A DNA stretch of 64,000 nt, from contig NC_051098.1 of assembly GCF_901709675.1 (NCBI RefSeq), positions 11,564,918 to 11,628,917 of the forward strand, written 5' to 3'. The translations under genes and the position numbers were made by a program. Positions 10,381 to 58,200 of the stretch are shown piece after piece. This DNA comes from Syngnathus acus. Lineage: Eukaryota > Chordata > Actinopteri > Syngnathiformes > Syngnathidae. Every line of letters begins with the position of its first letter. Within the stretch, counting starts at the first letter, position 1. The notes beneath the pieces were generated by a model that saw only the letters and a program-made list of their open reading frames with translations, was not told the DNA's origin and made no database searches.

Positions 10381-10675
10381 TTCATATAGACATACATTTT
10401 ATTCATGAGGTCTTGGTTACATTTTCAGCCAGGCTTCCGAAAGGCGTCCTGTTTTTTTCAACATGGTGGACGCCGAGTCGGGCCTGGCGAGATGCTCTTG
10501 TCGCAGTTTTAGAAGGCTGCTGAAAGAGATGCTGCGAGCGCCAGCCAATTAAAAATTCCACAACGGGCCGGTTGGGTTGACAAGCACCAGAGAGGGTTAC
10601 GCTCCAGGCAACGAGCCACGCCGACCTTTAAAAATAAAAAGATCAAGCCGAGCCAGGGTGAAATAGCCGAGTGTG
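10380..10675 (-). other. cbl: cbl proximal 3' UTR with poly(A) signal
   Basis: Non-coding sequence follows the stop. AATAAA on the minus strand is at 10403-10398, predicting a short 3' UTR ending near 10380. Longer forms ending further left are possible. Confidence 0.45.
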
Positions 10676-25424
<14,749 letters not shown>

Positions 25425-26945
25425 GTTCGGGCTCGGGGGCGACTGGGGTCTGGCTGCCAGAGCCGCAGACAGGTGAGGCGCGGCAGGCGTCGGGGAGGGA
25501 GGGAGGGAGGGAGCTGATGATCCGGCCGGGCACCCTCCTTGGCGAGGACAGCGCCCGAGTGGCAAATCCGGCGAGTTCCCCTAACCCGACGGGTTAGAGG
25601 AAGGAAGGAAGGACTATCGGGTAGAGGCTTCCATCAGTAAAACGATCAGCTTGGCGAATAAAAAATCCAAATGTGGCTAACACAGTCCTCCAAAGGAGAG
25701 TGTAAAACGCGCTATGCTGCTGCGGCTAGCTGCGGTTCTCCGTGCCTCGGCGTGCGGGCATACGCGCAGCCCGACGATGGGGAGCAGCAAAGTGAGCTCG
25801 GAGGACAATAGCACCGCTTCTTCGGTTTGACTCGAAGCGTGTCCTTTCTGCAGTTCTACTGACGAACTCCCATTATGTAGTCAGCGGCAGTTGACGATAC
25901 CTTTAACTGCAGCTCGAAGGGGAAGTGGGGCGTCTGGGCGACTGCCCCGTGCGGCGCGGCTGGTGGAGACCGCTCGCCGACGGCCCCGGAGAGGAAGTAG
26001 CACCGTGGAGCCGAGACACACGCGGGACAAAGACTGACTAAATTACGGTGAAGATTCAACATTGCCCGGTAGCGTTTCTTTGCTGCTTCCCCCCTGTGAC
26101 GTGTATGCACGGGCCTTTCTTTTCCTGTTCTTCTCTTTCCGTTTGCCCCCCCTCAAAATCCCAACTCCACGCCTTCGCTCAAGCGCGCTCACGTGAACAT
26201 GATCGGGAGCGCGCGTCTGTCTGTACACTGCATAAAACAAACAATTTCTTCCCCCCCCCTCCCACCCGAGGGGATGGGCAGTATAATAAAGGTTTCAATT
26301 TTTACGTGTAGCGCCCTTGTCGCCCCTGACAACCGGGGATGCTTTTGCTGTGTCTCACTATGGCTCAAGTGTGTGTGAGTCACCATAGAAGCAACGGGTG
26401 GGCTCATGCTGCCATGCCAGACTCAATTTAAGCACAGCACGTGTCACCATGGCAACGACAGTGGCCTACAGTTAACGCTGAAGCAAAACAAACAAGATTC
26501 GTGCGAAAAATACTTCTGGCGTTGTTGTATTTTTCAACACAGTACAGTGACACTTTGGATTTTTGTTCCATGAGCATGCACCTAACTCAAACACTCGTGT
26601 CTTGAGATACAAGCATCTTGCAGTACGTGTTTTTCGAGATACAAACCCAAAATGTTAGATGAACCCTCACTACACTCTATTTTCAAGTCACTTCCTTCCC
26701 GGCTATCTTTCCATTTCACGCCACCATCACAGGCTAGTATTCAGTGTTGACCACACACGAAGGGATTTTCCATCATAAGGAGACCTTTCATAGTTGGAGC
26801 GAGAAATTGCAAGACTGCCTGAGGCAGAGTCACTTTCTGAAGGGACATACTGGAAATCAAACCCCCATCAAGAGGCCAACATTGCGCAACACTCACTAGT
26901 ATTTGGTATAAAGACAACACGGAGGTCGAATTGTAGATGTGTTGT

Positions 26946-27205
26946 CCAACATTTCCATCCTTCCATTTTCTGTAGCGCTTGTCCACTCAAGAGATTTGGG
27001 GTGTGAATCTTGACTGAGGCCCTCTTGTGTGGTCTATGCATGTTCCATCTATGCTTGCATGGATTTTGTAACATGTATTTTAAGATCTTATTCTAAATAA
27101 AGCAAGTGAGAATGCTTGGCTGGTGACCAGTCCAGGGTGGGATAGGCTCCAGCTCAATTGTGACCCTTATGAGGACAAGCACTATACAAAATGGATGGAC
27201 ATTTT
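26946..27205. repeat. pair of inverted teleost SINE/LINE-tail fragments
   Basis: The segment 27110-27205 reads GGTGACCAGTCCAGGGTGGG, then GGATAGGCTCCAGC, and ends AAAATGGATGGA. This matches a repeat consensus very common in teleost genomes. At 26946-26996 the same terminal part lies in the opposite orientation. Family name not assigned. Confidence 0.55.
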
Positions 27206-28303
27206 TCAGGTTTCAATCACACAATGGAAATGTAACTCAATGGTTCAATTAATACATGCACTGGTACATTGGTAGGTGTTGGGATTAATATATATATATA
27301 TAAAAATAAAATGTGCTGTAATGTTGCTTAATGTCCACTAGAGTTCGCCATTCATTTGTTCCTGCAGTATGGGACAACTAGCCATTCAGAGCGCACTTGG
27401 GCAAGGACTCAAAAACTGTATTCAACATTCTGCCTTTACAACGATAAAAATGTATATATTTTTCAAGTGGCCAAATAAATAATTTAATATATTTAATAAT
27501 TTATTGATATTATTGTAATTGTAGCTCTCGTGTACTGTTTCTGTTCGTGAATATGCACATTCAATTAGTGATTCATATTGTGGTACTAATATCTTAGAAG
27601 GCTGCAAAAGAAAAACTTAACTAAATGTTAAAACTATGCATAACGTTTCTGTGGGTTACAATAATAATAAATACTATAAGTAAAACATCTGCCTCACTTT
27701 TGATGAACATTATTACTGTACTGTATTGTAAGGTTGATCATTATTGTGAGTATTTTTCCACAAGTATTTGTTTTGTTTTGTTAAAACGCACTTGGTGTGA
27801 TACATTACGGAAATGATCACTACCAAAGTGGCTTCTTGAAAGAAAATAAGTCAAGTTGTCCACATTTAATTCAATTCCAATCCGACTAGTGCATCTGCTG
27901 CTGTTTGGTTAGCGATGTGACTACTCACAGGAGCTTGCCTGCAGCTGCTCCAATGTCCAAACTGTGATTTCCCATGGAGCCAAGTGCAGAGAGGCAATAA
28001 CAGTAATTTGTGTGTACTGTGTGTCCATCTTCCTGTCGGATTGGAAGGTTACTAGTCTTTGACTGAGGATGTTTCGGCCAAAATGCCCAACAACCCTCAG
28101 CAAGTAAACAGCTGAGTAACAGCCTTGACACCATCTCACTTTGGAGAGAGCGAGAGAGAGAGAGAGAGAGCGAGCACAATGTGAATATCACGCACAACAC
28201 AAAAGCTTACATAAAGTCAATGACTGGGATAAAAAACCACCACAAGACTGATCGTAATCATCGCAGACCTGTTTAGAACAAGAAACCATATTTGGTAACT
28301 TAA

Positions 28304-28370
28304 CCCATTCACTGCCATTGACGGATATAGGCGTCAAAGATCCCAGTTGTCTGGGTTGGTAGTGAAGGAG
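28304..28370. mobile_element. tiny TTAA-flanked palindromic MITE (copy 2)
   Basis: It begins CCCATTCACTGCC and ends GGTAGTGAAGGAG (imperfect inverted arms). TTAA lies directly on both sides (28300-28303 and 28371-28374). It shares CATTCACTGCC and TATAGGCGTCAA with the element at 6071. TTAA duplication is the hallmark of piggyBac-type insertion. Confidence 0.6.
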
Positions 28371-30206
28371 TTAAGTAAAGGATAATCAAGCATTTACTCC
28401 CCTCATTCAGATCAAAGTCAGCAAAGGTTTGTTGACAAGTCTCACATGAGCAAGAGTCCAATGATGCTCCCGCAAGACAAAAATAGCTAAATTTTCTTTA
28501 GCTACAGGAGACGTTTATGAATTAGGTTCTTCTGGTTGACATTGCTGTTGGATTTGTCAGCACGAGAGGACACAGCAGGAACTGCGTACCATTGGGGCGT
28601 TCCATCTGGCACGGCATAGGACCTTTAAACAGCACAAAAGGGCAAATATATCAACATAAAGAGCACAAAAAGTGACAGGAAGCATTTGGAATGAAATTAA
28701 GATGCCAATGAAATAAAGGCTGCTAATAATGTCTCTCCAGAGAAGGTCATAGTTAAGCTTTAATGCATGACAGATTCTCTTGCTAATTGGCAATGGCTGA
28801 TTTAGTACCTGGGACAGTTAGTCATTTGGGGGCCCGAGGCAAACAATCATGGGGCCCTCCATTTTGTGTATTACAAAGATTCATGTTTATCATTTCTTGA
28901 GCTTTCTGGACATTATTAGCTAACAAATACATCATCTCAACACTTTTACTGTAATTAATAAGAACATTATTTACTATTTTGGCTTTAGTACTCACATCTT
29001 TGTGATGAAATGCGTCAGCCATTTTACTTTACATTTCAGGTCGACAGGTTGACACCGACAGCAGTTCTACTGCCCCGACTGTGTCTTGGCTCTTGCTGTT
29101 GTCATTCATTCTGTTGTGTTCCTCTCACTTGGGATAACGCGGCTTTATTTTCCAAGTTTGGTTCCAAGGAATTTAGTAATTCTATTATTCCAGTATTTAG
29201 AGTCTCAATTGAGATACACGCATGTGTAATATTCTGCACAGTCATCCATACAGTTGGGGGGAAAGGCTGTTATGCATGTTTTGTATCTTTTTAACCAGTT
29301 TGATGTCATAAATATTCTCCTTCCGAGTACTTTGAAGAATGTGAAATACTGCGTGCCGGGACAGGCGGAGGCACCTTGAAGCTGTTATTGATGTCATGAA
29401 GAAGAGTGATGGAGTGAAGGTGATGGGCGCATTTAAAAAGATGGACACATCGGAGAGATTAGCACAGGGCGATTTTAGCTGATGGAGAGCTTTCAAAAAG
29501 GAGGGGAGTGTTACTCTCTCATGGAGGTGCATTTAAATATATAAATCACAAAAGCAATGTTTGTGTTTTAATTTGCTGTTGTGATTAGTTTTGTTGATTT
29601 TTTTTTATTTGTGTTTTTTGACCTGCTGTTTTGTGTTTTTTTATTTGCTGTTGTGTTGAGTATTTTGGTTTTCCTGTTTTTATTTCCTGTTGTGTTTTGC
29701 ACATAATATTTTATGTCATAGTATTTAATGTTTTATAAAAATGCATTGCATCTCTAAGGCCTCCCACTACCATGCGGCATCACCCAATTAAACATTTTGC
29801 AGTTGAGTAAACAAACATCTCACGTCAATAGTTTATATAAAAAAAAAAAAAAAAAAAGAGCGGTATTAAAAAGTAATACAAATGCATTCCGTAAGCCTTC
29901 TGACTAAATTTGAGTGAGGACATGTTGAACCGAAGCAACAACATATCCGAGTGAGCTCTTTAAATGATATCCTGTTTACGGCGTAGTCCCAGATGACTTC
30001 AGTCTAATCTATTCTAACTTTGTGTTTTGCAAAAATGAATGCATGAAAATGTCAGAGCAAGTCGGCCGATGCAAACTGAAAGGGTCCTCGGGCTTTGCGC
30101 AACCTATCACATTCAATTCAAGTTGAAGGGCCTTGACATTTAAAAGAACACATGTCAACTGCTGATATAAATATATAAAAACCTTCTCCCTTTTACTGCG
30201 GACCGA

Positions 30207-30926
30207 TTTATTTGTTTATGCAGCTGCGTTTTTAGTCATAGGAATGTTTGTTGGCCTCAAGTCATTCATGAATATTTCCCCTGTGCGTGTTTACATTGAG
30301 ACAAGAGGTCATAGAAAGGCGAAGAAAAGTCATAGTGAATATGACATGGAGTCAAAGATGTCAGACGAGAGGCGAAGGCACAGGAAAATTTGAAGTGTTT
30401 AAGAAGAAGAAGAAAAAAAAAACATTTAAAAGACTCATTAACGCCTTATTTAAGCAAATGTGACAAAACATCAAAAAGAGTTCAGGAACCGATAATTTGT
30501 TTTCTGTCAGCATTTTGTAACATACAATTGTCAGATTAAAAAAAGGAACTGGTTTAATGTTTAATTTTTTTCGCCCCCCCAGGAACAATAGAACAACAAT
30601 ATTCAGTACTGGTAATCCAACAGAGGACAGGAATAATTTAAAAAGACGGGGAGAGAAAGAAACAGCACACTGATAAATGACTTGAAAATACTGCATAGTA
30701 CAAATGGCCCATGGCGCTTTGTCCTTTGCGCGTCCTGTTCGGAGCAGTATCGAGGGCCGACATGAGACAGACTCATCAGTTTTTCCATGAGCAAGGAAAA
30801 GACAAAGCCGCCCCAGGAGGTTCCAAAAAAAAAAAGAAAAGATGAGTCAGTACCTCGGTCCTGTGTCTGGCCATCCAGCAACAAAGCGCCGTCCGACTAG
30901 GAAGGCGGACATCTGCGGGGCACGTG
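30207..30926 (-). other. grik4: probable grik4 3' UTR
   Basis: Non-coding sequence follows the stop. A minus-strand AATAAA at 30212-30207 could end the transcript. No stronger signal nearer the stop was seen; the true end is uncertain. Confidence 0.35.
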
Positions 30927-51227
<20,301 letters not shown>

Positions 51228-52463
51228 CTGGGCACACACAATAAACACACAATCATTCATTATGTCCAGCGGCTGGAAAAGGCCAATCGAATAATTTGAC
51301 TCCATTCTCTGAAAAGGAGCAACGCTATGACATTCACAAGCCGGTGGAGGACGTATAAACAAGGACAGACGTTGCAGAATGGTGAGACAAAAAGGAAATC
51401 AAGAGTCTTGGCGTAATTGTAAAAGGAGGTGAAAAAGACGTGTTTGTGATTCCGAGAGGAACAAACAAGGCATGTGTTCAATTAGCAACCGCATAATGCG
51501 TTCATTAAAACAATTACGTTTTCCTGTGGCAGAAAGCCGTGTTCTCATTTTTATGAGTGTGAATTTGCTACAAGGACATTTTTTTTACCTTCAAACACAA
51601 ATAAAGAATTGATGTAGAAATGTTTGGAAAATGTGTTTGAACAAAAGATCTGAGTTTCACAGACATTAATCAGACAAAAGAGTCCCAAAGGGCTTCACAA
51701 ACCCACAGTTGAAAATTATTGGCACCATCTGCTGAACTAAATCCCCCAAATGTCAGATCAGACAAACCATTTGTTGGTTCTTCCACAACCACTAATGTGA
51801 TGCGGACTCATTTTCCCACATAAATTGGAAACTCTTCATTTTTGGACTTTAATTTCTACTTCTCTGTGAATTTCACACTTCGGAATAAAAACGCTGTGCA
51901 GAAGCTGCACTTTGTTGTCTGATAATGTGTCGTAGGCTTTATCAGTGGTTTCAAATGCGCAGTTGTAGCACAAAGATAAACCCTAAACATGGCATGTGAC
52001 AAAATGCAACAAGCAGTCAGTCAGAAATGTATTTTGTAACTTTATTCTATCACTTTTTGCATTTCTCAATGTGAATTTTGCATTTCAATGAAGTCACATT
52101 CTGATAAAGCAGTAGCTCATATGTATGACTGTCAGTGGGTCATGGATCACTTCCCGCCGGGGAGAAATGTAAAAAAGGTAACTAGATGTTGGGAAAACGC
52201 TCATCTGCTTCCTAGCTTCTGTTCATCTGCGCTCCTTTCACTCTGACATATCTCCCTGCATGTGTGTGATCTGGTTCTCTGTGTGATGTACAACACAGAT
52301 GTGCAGCAGAGTGTGAATTTTAATTTCCCCTTGAGGGATTGTAATGAGGACAATAAATTATAACAAAAGAAAAATGCCAATATCCATACCAAAGTGTGCT
52401 GGAGTCTTCCAAGATCTGTATTTATTCATTTTGTATGTATTTATATTATTTTTTTTATTATAT

Positions 52464-52489
52464 ACGTATATATATATATATATATATAG
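52464..52489. repeat. (AT)n microsatellite
   Basis: Short TA/AT dinucleotide run within AT-rich sequence. Confidence 0.8.
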
Positions 52490-55209
52490 TATATGTTTCT
52501 AATACTTTCTTTGACCTTGAAGTATGTAAATTACTCCTGCAAATGGTGAGATTATGAAATCTTCCTGAATACTAGATTAGATCAAAAGACAAGCCTTAAC
52601 TCTAAAGATTAGCAAGTGACATCACAGGTGTTATGAGTCCAAGAATTTTAATTTCCTTAGCTCATCAAATATTCTGCACCAAAAACACAGTGATGAACAT
52701 CAGATAACATGCAAAAGTGACTTTTTATTAGTTTTGTTCTATTTTGATACTAGTACTATACAAGGAAGCCACCTGCACCAGCGAAGAATGCAACTAAAGA
52801 GCCCACAAACTGGAAAAAGGACAAACTTTCATTAAATATTCATAGAGAGCTTGGCGACAAAAATGTGATTCTCATTGAAATACATTAGGGAGCCAATTCA
52901 AAAGAACTTTTCTAATCATCTACGTTCAAAGTCAGTGATCCAACACATCAAGAAAATTTCTGGTTTAGAAACATTTTGATATTATGCCATTTATCACAGT
53001 ATCAGCCTCGCCTGTGTTATGAATATTATATAGCCAGAGCAAAAGACTGCTTCTAATTCAGCAGTCTAATGCATTGTCGGATTCAATGTGTCACGAGGTG
53101 GAATTCAAATGAGCTCCAGGAATTCATGCTTTGGAGAATTTGTTTATTTGAAGACTGGAGAAGGGAATAGAATAAAGTATAATAAAAAGAGCAGACTGAG
53201 CTTGGTCACCGTTTAAAGAGACGATACTCATGAGATTCCACTACATTCATGTTGATCAGATAGTTTGGACAATAGGTTGTTTCAATCATATTGCAGTTTT
53301 GATGCACAAAGGGGAAAGAAAGTTTGGTCGGATGAGCACAACTGTAGAAGTAGCCGAGAAAAAAAAAAAAAAAAACCTTTAAAGATGAATATACCAGGCT
53401 GGTTGAAAACTCTACCAAGCTGGCAGAAAAGGAAAAACAAAAGCAGGAAGTAGAAACCGATGATGCTGGCCATCATTTCTAAACGGGACAACACTAAAAC
53501 GTGCTGGACAGAAGTACTTGGACACTTGATTGCAACTTCCGGTTGATACTTTGACCCAAATGAACCCACGTTCCTTTTCCTGCGGTGGACTACCTTGTAT
53601 TTTCAAACTGCGATGTGACAAATAAAGAAGGGGACCTGCGAACGTGGCGTTCAACAAGTCGGCATGCATGATAGCTTCTCGGAGAATGCGGAGGTGGTTC
53701 CGTTGATCTAGGTGGGGAGTCTGCGGAGGTCTTACTGAAGGGGTATGACTGAGGGGATAATGGCGTGGGGTGTCACGGTGACTCATACAGGAAGAGGAAG
53801 ATGAAGGAGATGTGAGCAGGATGAGGAGGCGAGGCATTGATGATACAAGGGAAGGAAACGGTTCTTAGGTGGCCGCGCCGTCAACTCTCTTTGGGCCGGT
53901 CGGTGGAAGCGGAGCGGTGCCGTCGGTGAGTCAGTGCGATTTACAGGAAGGAAGAATGTGTGCGTCAGCTTTGGGAAGCAGGAACGTACGCTCGGGAGCA
54001 AATGGAAAAACCTTGTCAGATAGTCTGTAAAACTTTTGTGTTAGGGACAAGGTCGGATCTTCGAACAGCTTGACATGGGTCTTTTTGGAATGCGGGAGCT
54101 CCTTTTGTTTGGAAACCACATCCAAACAAGGTTGAACATTCTGGCCACAATTCCAGAAGTAATTTGGTGCAAAAACAACACCGCAACCGCCGCTGACAAA
54201 GCCCAACCGACATAATTTAATTAGAAAGAAATAACCCAGCACGGAGCAGACCGTGTGAATTTAAATAACTCAAGCAGCTCAAATTCTCACATCTGCACTG
54301 TTGTTAATTTGGTATTCACGCTGCAATTGTAATAAAAAAAACAAGCTGGGAAAAGTACAGGTTAGAGTGCCGACAGCTAGAACATTTTGAACGTTGCAGA
54401 GAAACAAGAAGGCAAGATGAGGGATGAGGTATCATAAAACAGGGTAATATTACAGGAGCAAAAAGACTCGGGGAGAAATATGGCTGAGAATGGAAAGAAA
54501 ATCAATGAGGAGGTACGAGCAGCAGCCGGCTGGGCAGACACAACTCGGGGGCTGAGGGAGGAGGAATTAGACTCAACTGGCAGACAGGAAAGACAGACGA
54601 ACAGAGAGTTAATGCAAGTGTGAAATGAAAAGGAAGCCCATGTGAACGATGACAACAAGGATGAGACACCCAAACATGGAATATCTCGTCTTCCTTCAAT
54701 AATGTGGAATTAGTGAAGGTGCTAGAGATTAAGGTGGCGGTTTAGGATTGGCTGACTTGGCCGTCAGAAAAGTGCCAGCGACGGATGACAGACGCATCCA
54801 TCATGAAGGCGGGCGGGAATGGGGAAGCGTTATAAAGTAGAATGTCATACAGGCCGCTTACAGACACATTAAAGCACTCAGGTGACACGGCGCTACAAAT
54901 GAGACACACTCAAAATATGTTGCTGTGGTTCCCCCGATGGAGGAAAAAAATTTCGTTTGAATGTCCCCAAAGATAGAAATTGATCTTAATTGGAAAAAGA
55001 CTAAATCATCATGATTGGAGTCATCGACAGCTCCGTGGCAACTTGTTAGTGCGGTCACAATTGAAACAGTGTGGTGAGAGGTGTGTGCGGTTCTCAATAA
55101 GTCGGTACTATCGATACCTTTAAACCCGAAAGCTAGCATGGTAGGACTCAAAAGAATTAGTTGTGGCTATTTTCTTAAACTTGTAATCATGGGCAGAATG
55201 TTGAAAGTT

Positions 55210-55445
55210 CGATTTTATTTTATGCCGTTTTTTTGTTTTCAAAGCTTGTAACTATTCTATCTTGTTTTTTATTATCTTTACCTTTATTTTTATATTTTGT
55301 TTTATTTGTATATTTATATTTATTTTTATATTTATTTTATATTACCTTCATAATCAGATCAATATGCACATATTTATTTATTTATGTATGTATTTATTTA
55401 TGTATTTATTTATTCATGCATTTATTTATTTTCTTCTTCTTTCAT
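55210..55445. repeat. T/A-rich low-complexity tract (TTTAT-like units)
   Basis: Irregular TTTAT/TTTATG repeats. The plus-strand frames through it are low-complexity artefacts. Confidence 0.8.
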
Positions 55446-56404
55446 TTATTAAATGAGTCAAAAACTCTTGACTGCGTTACTGCAAGAAGTCGTCCATTTT
55501 CAGTTCATTCACTTAACATTACGCTGGCATAAGGGAATTCGTAAACATCTTTACATCTTTTATAATAAATACATTTTGTCGTTGGCAGCATGGATAACGA
55601 GAACAAGCAGGAGCTTAACAAAAACTGAACAGAAAGTAGTCCACCCCACTGCGAATGCTCAAACTGGTAACACAGCAAGCATGTCAAGTATACACAAACG
55701 CACCAAAAAAAACACCCTGCAGTCGTGCGCGTGTGTGTAGCATGTTTTTTTTTTTTTCCAGTGGACCAGCGAAGCTCTCACTATGTGTCTCATCAAGGGG
55801 CAGGATGAGAAGAATGCGGGTGATGCTGGAGGAGTTCACAGGTGCTGATGCGGGTGTTTGACACTGACGCACAGTGAAGACGATTGGGCCCAGAAAGAAT
55901 ACACTGACTTTGAAGAGAACACGCCATATTTTTGCCATGACTTCCAGCTGCGGCGACAACCGTGTGTGCTTCTTCACACATGTCATTTTCTGAGATTCAA
56001 CTCACAAACACTCGTTATGTGGTATTAGGGTGACTGAGATGGCTTGCTGCAAATTCAAGAGTCAGTCTGACAGGCAGTGGCAGGCCAGCGCCTCGTGTTC
56101 GCGGCATCTTGTGTTAGCGGCATCTTGTGTTAGCAGCAACGCAAACAATAGACCCGCAGTTCCTGACACCGGCAGCTGTTCAAATATCCCCATGCGTATT
56201 GGCACTGCTAGTGAAAACAAACAAGAGGAGAAGAATCCCAGGGGGGAAAAAAAAATGGTCAACATAAATCAAGCACTGCAGCCATAATAAAACCACCAAA
56301 TTACAAATATTTGTTTTATTTACTTTTGAATTGGTATAATGTAGGTCATCATATTATTCTGAAGGAGACATGGCCGCTAATAACCAATCACAACGAAGAC
56401 AAAT

Positions 56405-56782
56405 TACCGTATTTTCCGGACTATAAGGCGCACCAGACTATAAGGCGCACCTTCAATGAATGGCCCATTTGAAAACTTTGTCCTTATATAAGGCGGACTA
56501 TAAGGCGCACCATTCACGCATCATGTCAGATTTTTAATCGAAAGAAAATCATTCTCCATTTTATCTTTTTTATTTCAACTTCAGACGCAACAAATTACTT
56601 TATAATCACAAAATAATGATCCATAGTCTTTTTGATTCATGATTCATAGTCTTCAGCGGGCCACTTATGATTTCATGACACAATCCTTCAGGCCATTTTA
56701 AATTTAGGAATTTGGTCCATATATAAGGCTTTTGAGAAAATTTTAGGTTTTTAGGTGCGCCTTATAGTCCGGAAAATACGGT
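56405..56782. mobile_element. inverted-repeat MITE, copy B
   Basis: Same termini (TACCGTATTTTCCGG / CCGGAAAATACGGT) and nearly the same interior as copy A at 50132, in the same orientation. A sub-repeat near each end has been lost, so it is about 30 bp shorter. Confidence 0.8.
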
Positions 56783-57909
56783 CGGATCTCCTCCTTCTTA
56801 CTCAGAAACTTCTTATTCTGTTCACAACAGTTGAGTTCATTTTTAATATGAATATTTTGAATGTTCATATCTGGACATCGATTCAATTACGATACATGAC
56901 CCAGCCGTAATACCAATGTTAGCGTGTACACGACTAATAGTAACAATACATACTAAGATTATAGAATTATAACCCACATTCTCCATTTTACTGCAACTTC
57001 CCATGTTCGTGCTGACATAGTTTATCAACTTGGAACCCCTGACTGGGAGCAGAAATAGTATCTGCTTTTGCAAATGGAAATGTGTCAATAGCAAGTAGAA
57101 TCATGCTGAGCAGAGATGCTATCCGGCAGTGAGAGTGGGAGAAAAAAATTCCATCTCAAGTTATTTGTCCGCGACCAGAGTTTTTCAATTAAAGCATGAG
57201 CGAATGCATTCTGCTAAAAATGGACATAAAATATATACATGCCGTTTTCGGGGCTGACGCAAACAGACGCACACGAACTTCACTCAGCTTTGAAATCCTT
57301 TAAGGCTGAACAACAACTCGACATTATGCTTTTGATCTATTCCCCATCTGCACAGCCTGCAAAGTGCACAACGAGGAAAACAAAAGAGGACGGGGGACCG
57401 ATGGATGTCTCACAGAGACCAAACAAAACACAACAAGTGCATGCCGGTGTTTGTGCGAGTGCATTTGTGTGCGCTCTGACATACCATAATTCATCTCCAT
57501 TTCAGATTGCAGATGCAAACTGAGGAGATGCTTTTGAGAAGGTTGGTGACTCAGCCTGACTTCTTTCTGTTCTCATTTGAGCTCATCATAGGATTAGTTG
57601 ATTTTCTTTTGTTTGGTGCGCTCACATGACGCCAGTGTTTGGCGTCTGGGCTTGGAAGTCTTTGTCGGTAAATCTTCAGGAGACGAGATGTGGGGAAAAA
57701 GCCCGGAGAAAATAACATGTCAAAAGATGACGAGTGATTTATCAGTGATGCAGTTGCAGTGCATTATAATCAGCAGCCTCCACATCCAATCAGCACGCTT
57801 CGATATCTGAGCATACAATTCACCCCCACGTATCAGCATACATGTGCTCACCAACGTCAAAGCTGTCGAGTCAGGCTGGACATTCGAATTAGCACTAAGA
57901 TGCAATTTT

Positions 57910-58200
57910 GCAATTACACCGGACATGTGAGTCACAACAAATCCAAACAGGTGAACGCATTCGACAAGAAAAACTGTTTGCAACTGTTTGCAACCTTTTA
58001 AGAATCCAGATGAAATACATCGCTATGTTTGTATTCAAGGGAACAAAAGGTGTGAACATTTTAAATTGTTTAGCAATTACACCGGTCTTGTGAGTCACAA
58101 CAAATCCAAACAGATTAACACATTCAACAAGAAAAACGGTTTACAACCGTTCGCAACAATTTGCAACCTTTTAAGAATCCGGACAAAATACGTTCGCAAA
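57910..58200. repeat. tandem duplication with 163-bp unit
   Basis: GCAATTACACCGG followed by GTGAGTCACAACAAATCCAA starts at 57910 and again at 58073. AACCTTTTAAGAATCC also recurs. The second unit is partial. Confidence 0.75.

Larger units (their letters stand above)
26061..30206. other. intergenic region between cbl promoter and grik4 3' end
   Basis: No gene recognised. It holds SINE/LINE-tail-like fragments (26946-26996, 27110-27205), a (GA)n run near 28145-28172, a TTAA-flanked MITE at 28304-28370 and poly(A) at about 29840-29857. A minus-strand frame at 27925-28200 starts with a hydrophobic stretch but matches nothing I know. Confidence 0.5.

Noticed and set aside
27925-28200. Minus-strand frame with a hydrophobic, signal-peptide-like start
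   Set aside because: The first residues come from a GA repeat and the rest matches nothing I know; no splice partner was found.
28822-29532. Short frames downstream of grik4 looking vaguely protein-like
   Set aside because: Broken by stops in every frame and without a recognisable domain; too weak to call a pseudogene.
30361-30696. 111-codon minus-strand frame after the grik4 stop
   Set aside because: Low-complexity Phe/Leu/Lys-rich translation of an AT-rich probable 3' UTR.
55233-55532. Hydrophobic 99-codon frame resembling a membrane protein
   Set aside because: Translation of a TTTAT-type low-complexity tract.
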